Position numbers and translations under genes: made by a program
Notes under the pieces: model-generated
Databases searched by the model: none
Told to the model about the DNA's origin: nothing
What the model saw: only the letters and a program-made list of their open reading frames with translations
Shown here: piece by piece, positions 59,545 through 64,000 of the stretch
Numbering within the stretch: position 1 is the stretch's first letter
Layout: every line of letters starts with the position of its first letter
NCBI RefSeq assembly: GCF_030445035.2
Contig: NC_080675.1
Coordinates: 64,930,544-64,994,543, forward strand
Direction of reading: 5' to 3'
DNA from: Dasypus novemcinctus
Taxonomy: Eukaryota > Chordata > Mammalia > Cingulata > Dasypodidae
DNA: 64,000 nucleotides

Positions 59545-60415
59545 AAAAAAATTGTAGGTTTATCTTTTCCATTTTTTAACTAAAACATTTTATAAATAAA
59601 TGCACACTATAGCATTTTTATGTACCTTGCTTTTTTCACTTAATAATATATGCTGAAGAATAGTCCTGAGTGGTCATACCTATTTCTTACACTTGCACTG
59701 TAACCCATTTTAAAGATATACTATAATTTTTCCAATCAGTCCCTATTAATAATTATTTTCTATTGTTTTGTTACTACAAATAGTACTATAGTAAGTTTCT
59801 TTGTACCTATGTCCTTTTATATATATTTTCCAGTGTATATTTGGGATAGATTCCAAGAAGAAGTCTAGTTGGGTTAAAAGGGAAATACATTGTTATTTTG
59901 CCAAATGGCCAAATTTCTTTCCATAGATGTCAAATCATCTTCAAATATATGAGATTGTCTGTTCCACAAGTCTTGTTAATATATTTTCAAACTTTTTGAT
60001 TTTCGACACTCAGATAAATGAGGATGGCAATTTATTGTAGTTTTATTTTGCATCTTTTTATATTATCAAGAGTTCTTCACTTTCATTTTTGAAAAATATT
60101 TTTTTATGGGAATAGAATCCTTAGGGTTTTTTATACTTGGAAGACATTATTCCACTGTCTTCTGGCTTTCATTTTATTTTTCTGGCTAAGGAACCAGACT
60201 TAATCCTATTTTAACTACTTTGTAGGCAATCCATTTGTTTTCCCTGGTAGCTTTTCTTATTTTCTACTTAATTTTTTTTTTTTTTACTATTTTTACCTTA
60301 TTAGGTGTAGATAAATTTTCTTCATTTGTTTCTTAAATTTGTGACTTTATATCATTCATCAATTTTTAAATTCTCAGCTATGTTATTTTTTTTTCCTTCA
60401 TTTCCAACTTTATTT
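59545..60415 (-). repeat. Old L1 sequence, antisense
   Basis: The first part (TAACCCATTTTAAAGATATACT, CCAAGAAGAAGTCTAGTTGG, CAAATGGCCAAATTTCTTTCC) is the antisense of the ORF2 end of an old L1. The second part (60090-60415, ACTGTCTTCTGGCTTTC onward) resembles an L1 5' region in antisense and may be a separate fragment. Confidence 0.55.
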
Positions 60416-60439
60416 TTAAAAAATATATATATATTTAAA

Positions 60440-61870
60440 GATATTTAGATTACATAAATGTTACATAAAAATATAGGGAATTCCCATAATCCCTGGTCTC
60501 ACATTTTCCCACATTAACAACTTCCATCCTTAGTTTGGTACATTTGGTACATTTGTTACAATTGATGAAAACATTTTGGAGCATAGCCGCTAAGCATGGA
60601 TTATACTTTACATTGTGGTTTACACTGTCTCCTACACAATTTTGTAGGTTATGGCAAGTTATGTAATATCCTGCATCTGTCATTGTAATGTCATTCAGGA
60701 CAATTTCCAAGTCCTGAAAATGTCCCCATATTACACCTGTTTTTCCCTCTCCCTGCTCTTAGAACCTCCAGTGTCCACTGCCTTCACTGAGCATGGACCA
60801 TAGGTCACATTGTAGTTTACACTCTCTCCCACACAATTCTGCATGTTCTGGGAAGATATAAAATGACCTATATCTGCCATTGCAATGTCATTCAGGATGA
60901 TTCCCAAGTCCTGAAAAAGCCCCTGTATTACACCTGCTTTCCCCCCTCCCTACTTCCAGAGCCTCCAGTGGCCACTGCCTCCACATCAATGTTGTAATTT
61001 CTTCTATTGCTAGAATCACAATAAGTCTGTATTAGAATATCAGCTAATCCACTCTAGTGCATAGTTCATTCCCCAGTCCTGAGGATTCTGGGATGGTGAT
61101 GTCCACTCCACCTCTAATTGAGAGGGGACTTTGATCCCATATAGCCAATGGATGAGACTCTCCTGCTTGTGGTTCTAGGCACTCTCATATCTTTGGTGTG
61201 GTGGTTGTCCATCCTCACCTCCTTGTTAGTGTCCTAGATGAGTCCAATGAACTGGAGATTAGGTGTCGCAACTCCACCGAGGCTCCAGGCCCAGCTGGCA
61301 CATGGACATCCCAAAGATTCCAGACTCTTGAACATACACCTACAAACTCCAGCACCAACTAGAGGTTCAAACAGAAGGGACAGATGAGCCATGTGTAGGG
61401 AAGCCTAATTGAGTCCAGCTCTGTTGCTCTCTGGAGTACAAACTCCAAAGAAGGGACCACTGGCGAAGCACCAAACTCTGGCACTATCTGCCATGACCAT
61501 AGGACCTTGATGTCTACAGAGCCCTCAGAAACCCCACTATTTGGGGTATTATTCAATTTGGCAGTCTATGAAATCCTGCTGAGATGTGCATAAACATTCT
61601 CTCTGAGATGACCTTCTGACTCAAGTTGAAGTCTCTTAGCCATATAAATTCATTTGTCTTTAACTTTCCCCCCATTTATTTGAGGTCTTTTTCCAGTTCC
61701 ATTGCTAGTTGGTACTTGGTAGTAATCCTTTAGTACCAGGGAGGCTCATCTCATGACCCATGCTGGGGGGAAGGTAATGCACTTATATATCCCCTATCAC
61801 TGACACCCCACACCAATGATCCTTCCCTGCCCCAGTTGTAACCCTTCTGTAATCCACAGCTTCTTCAGAA
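60440..61870 (-). mobile_element. L1 3' UTR, long copy with internal tandem duplication, antisense
   Basis: It runs from the TAAATGTTACATAAAAATATAG tail region on the left to GGCTCATCTCATGACCCATG on the right. It is the longest copy of this 3' UTR in the window. A unit of about 197 bp is present twice (60593-60789 and 60790-60986). The 61870-62140 stretch that follows has no recognised content. Confidence 0.85.
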
Positions 61871-62605
61871 ATGAAGCCAATAAAATAGCCAAATACAATT
61901 CATAGGAAAATGAAATAATAATGATAGGTTTAAATATATGAAATAAAATACATAGAAATTTTTTAAAATATAAAAATAAGATTGGGATATTTAAAAATAG
62001 TGAAAAGTATTTAAATTTTTTGACATTTTGCCTTTCATCACTGTTATATCTGTTGTCCTATACCTAGAGTGACATTTTCTTCCATTTATTCCCCAGTGTC
62101 TTACTTTTTTTCATTTTGTTTTCAAAGAAGTTTTAGGTCACTGTAAAGTCACAGAAAACAGGGGACACCATATACACAACATTCTCCACCTTTTCCTCCT
62201 TCCCATATTAAAACCTTTTTATATGCAGATGGTACCTTTGTTACAATTGATATACAAATAGTGAAATACAGCTATATATTCTCACTGTTCATATATTATT
62301 ATCTTTAGTTAATAATACATTCAAGTAACCCCAAAATCAGGCACACAGTGGCATCCACTCTTCTCTCCCTTCTTGCTTTCAGATTCTAGCTAAAGTGTCT
62401 TCCTCTCAGCTTCTGTAATAGCACTCTTAGTTACAAACACTATGATGTGCTTTCACCTTTTCTAGTCAATTCCAAGGATTAACAAACGACTTTTTATCAA
62501 TTCTACACAGATTAACCTTCAACTTTCCATTCTCTAGCATCATTCTCTTTCCTGGTGATGTATATTCTAGTCATTAATTCCGTGAAATTACACAATATAT
62601 TTAGT

Positions 62606-63648
62606 TCATAATAGCTCAGTCATACAGTATTTGTCCTTCTGTGTCTGGCTTGCTTCACTCATCATAATGTCCTCCAGGTTCATCCATGTTGTCATATGTT
62701 TCACAACTTCATTTCTTCTCACAGTTGTATAATAATCCATCTCAGGTATGTACAATTTGTTCATCCATTCATCTGCTGATGGACACCTGGATTGTTTCCA
62801 TCTTCTGGCAATTGTGAACAAAGCTGCTATGAACATAGGTGTGCAGATATCTTTATGTGTCACTGCTCTCAGTTCTTCTGGGTATATATCTAGTAGTGGT
62901 ATTGCCAGGTTAGGTGGCAAATCTATATTCAACTTCATTTGGAACTGCCAAACGGTCCTCCATAGTGGCTGTGTCGTACGACATTCCACCAACAGTGAAT
63001 GTGTTCCTCCCTTTTCACATCCTCTCCAACACTTGAAGCTTCCTCTTTTTAATAGTAGCTATTTTAATAGGTCTGCAACGATATCTCATGTAACTTTGAT
63101 TTTCATTTCCCTAATTGCTAGTGATGTTGAACATTTTTTCATGTGGTTTTTTTTTTTTCCCCCACTTGTATTTCTTCTTTGGACAAATGTCTATTCAAGT
63201 TTTTTGCCCATTTTTAATCAGGTCATTTGCCTTTTTATTGAGTTGTAGAAATTCTTTATATATTATGGATATTAAACCCTTATCAGTTATGTGATTTCCA
63301 AATATTTCCTCCCAATCCATTGCCAGATATGTGAATTGGCTGCCTTTTCATCCCTTTTGCCAAGTCCTTTGAGGTGCAAAAGTGTTTAATTTTGAGGAGG
63401 TCCCATTTATTTTTTTCTTTTGTTGTTTGTGATTTGCATGTAAAATGCAAAAAAACATTACCTACCACAAGATCTTGAAGATGCTTCCCTACATTTTCTT
63501 CTAGTAGTTTTATAGTCCTGGTATTTATTTATATTTAGATCTTTGATCCATTTTGAGTTGATTCTTGTATAGGGAGTGAAATAGGGGTTGTTTTTCATTC
63601 TTTTAGTTATGGATATCCAGTTTTCCCAGCACCATTTGTTGAAAAGAA
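62606..63648 (-). pseudogene. L1 ORF2 C-terminal segment, partly open
   Basis: An open stretch of 128 codons (62992 down to 62606) carries the C-terminal L1 ORF2 signature: QPLWRTVWQF, DLPPNLAIPLLDIYP, MFIAALFTIARRWKQSRCP and DEWMNKLYIPEMDYYTT. Upstream, the segment with KHFCTSKDLAKGMKRQPI is another ORF2 block separated by a frame break. The catalytic domains are missing, so it cannot drive retrotransposition. The rather good preservation points to a younger L1 than the copies at 1 or 52885. Confidence 0.9.
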
Positions 63649-63649
63649 A

Positions 63650-64000
63650 TTGTGCTTCATGTTATTGTTCAACTCCCTGAGCCTCTGCTCAATTTTTCCC
63701 ATTCTTTTCCCTCTCTGTTCCTCTCTCCCTTTAATTTCAGCTGTTCTATCTTCTGCATCACTTATTCTTTCTTCTGTCACTTCAAGTCTGCTGTTATGTG
63801 CTTCTAATATGTTTTTTATCTCACCTATTGTGTCTTTCGTCCCCATAAGTTCTGTTATTTTTTTATACAGGTTTTTAAATTCTTCTTTGTGGTCACCCAG
63901 TGTCTTTTTGATGGCTTTTATCTCTTAGCCATATGGTCATTCAGCTCATTGATTTGATTTTGGAGATTTGTATGAACTTTGTTGATTAGTTGTCTCAAAT
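63650..64000 (-). pseudogene. L1 ORF1 coiled-coil segment, truncated
   Basis: The 79-codon minus-strand frame at 63846-63607 reads as L1 ORF1 coiled coil: EIKNILEAHNSRLEVTEERI and SDAEDRTAEIKGREEQ, with heptad spacing. It continues upstream in another frame to the window edge. After NNNMKHN the frame passes straight into [12 protein letters not shown], which belongs to ORF2, so the RNA-binding and C-terminal parts of ORF1 are missing. Confidence 0.85.

Larger units (their letters stand above)
62140..64000 (-). mobile_element. L1 with ORF1 joined to the ORF2 C-terminal part, antisense
   Basis: Read on the minus strand from the window end, it goes: ORF1 coiled coil (64000-63650), ORF2 C-terminal third (about 63648-62606), 3' UTR (62600-62140). 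Most of ORF2, including endonuclease and reverse transcriptase, is absent. The right edge of the element is outside the window. Confidence 0.85.

Noticed and set aside
62748..63248. A 166-codon plus-strand ORF, the longest in the window
   Set aside because: It is the antisense of the L1 ORF2 C-terminal region, which explains the sequence fully.
1..64000. CRISPR arrays, bacterial operons, ribosome binding sites or rho-independent terminators
   Set aside because: The window is mammalian DNA. No regularly spaced direct repeats or bacterial-style gene clusters are present.

Overview
This is a mammalian, AT-rich, repeat-dominated window with no intact protein-coding gene. The best lineage clue is a set of short tRNA-derived SINEs with a conserved head, intact RNA polymerase III boxes and a GC-rich body, at about 2.9, 3.4, 11.5, 19.9, 40.1 and 58.4 kb. 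They match the DAS-SINE type known from armadillos. Many copies of an L1 3' UTR of a type I associate with xenarthrans support the same reading. The source is therefore most likely an armadillo such as Dasypus, and the window is either intergenic or inside a large intron. No exon of a host gene was recognised.

Layout. 0-3.5 kb: decayed L1 in antisense, split by a solo LTR with a 5-bp target duplication, then an ERVL-type LTR and SINE/L1 scraps. 3.5-12.9 kb: mostly unrecognised sequence with an L1 3' UTR (6.8-7.9 kb), a CR1/L3-like relic (10.2-10.8 kb) and a SINE with two tRNA-like units (11.5 kb). 13-24.5 kb: L2 remnants, a nearly full-length dead Tigger DNA transposon (about 15.4-17.8 kb, minus strand), old L1 and MLT1 sequence carrying a young SINE with a perfect 13-bp target duplication, and a 5'-truncated L1 inside an L2. 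24.5-36 kb: the least repetitive part, with an exact 24-bp palindrome and a few L2 and LTR relics. 36-47.9 kb: LTRs, two MIRs, an L1 3' UTR with a strong G-quadruplex motif, another SINE, and a second solo LTR of the family seen at 0.8 kb. 47.9-52.3 kb: an antisense class III (ERVL-like) endogenous retrovirus relic. It carries a 288-bp insertion that looks like a reverse-transcribed, polyadenylated LTR transcript. 52.5-55.7 kb: an ancient 5'-inverted L1. 55.9-58.2 kb: a processed pseudogene of NDE1 with target-site duplications. 58.4-64 kb: a SINE, a twin-primed L1 3' UTR, an L1 3' UTR with an internal 197-bp duplication, and an L1 in which ORF1 is joined directly to the last part of ORF2.

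There are no genes working together here. The content is a record of retrotransposition: L1 machinery inserted itself, the SINEs, the NDE1 retrocopy and probably an LTR-driven transcript. Older Tigger, MIR, L2, CR1/L3, MaLR and ERVL copies form the background. Family names come from recognition by eye, and boundaries without a visible target duplication are approximate.
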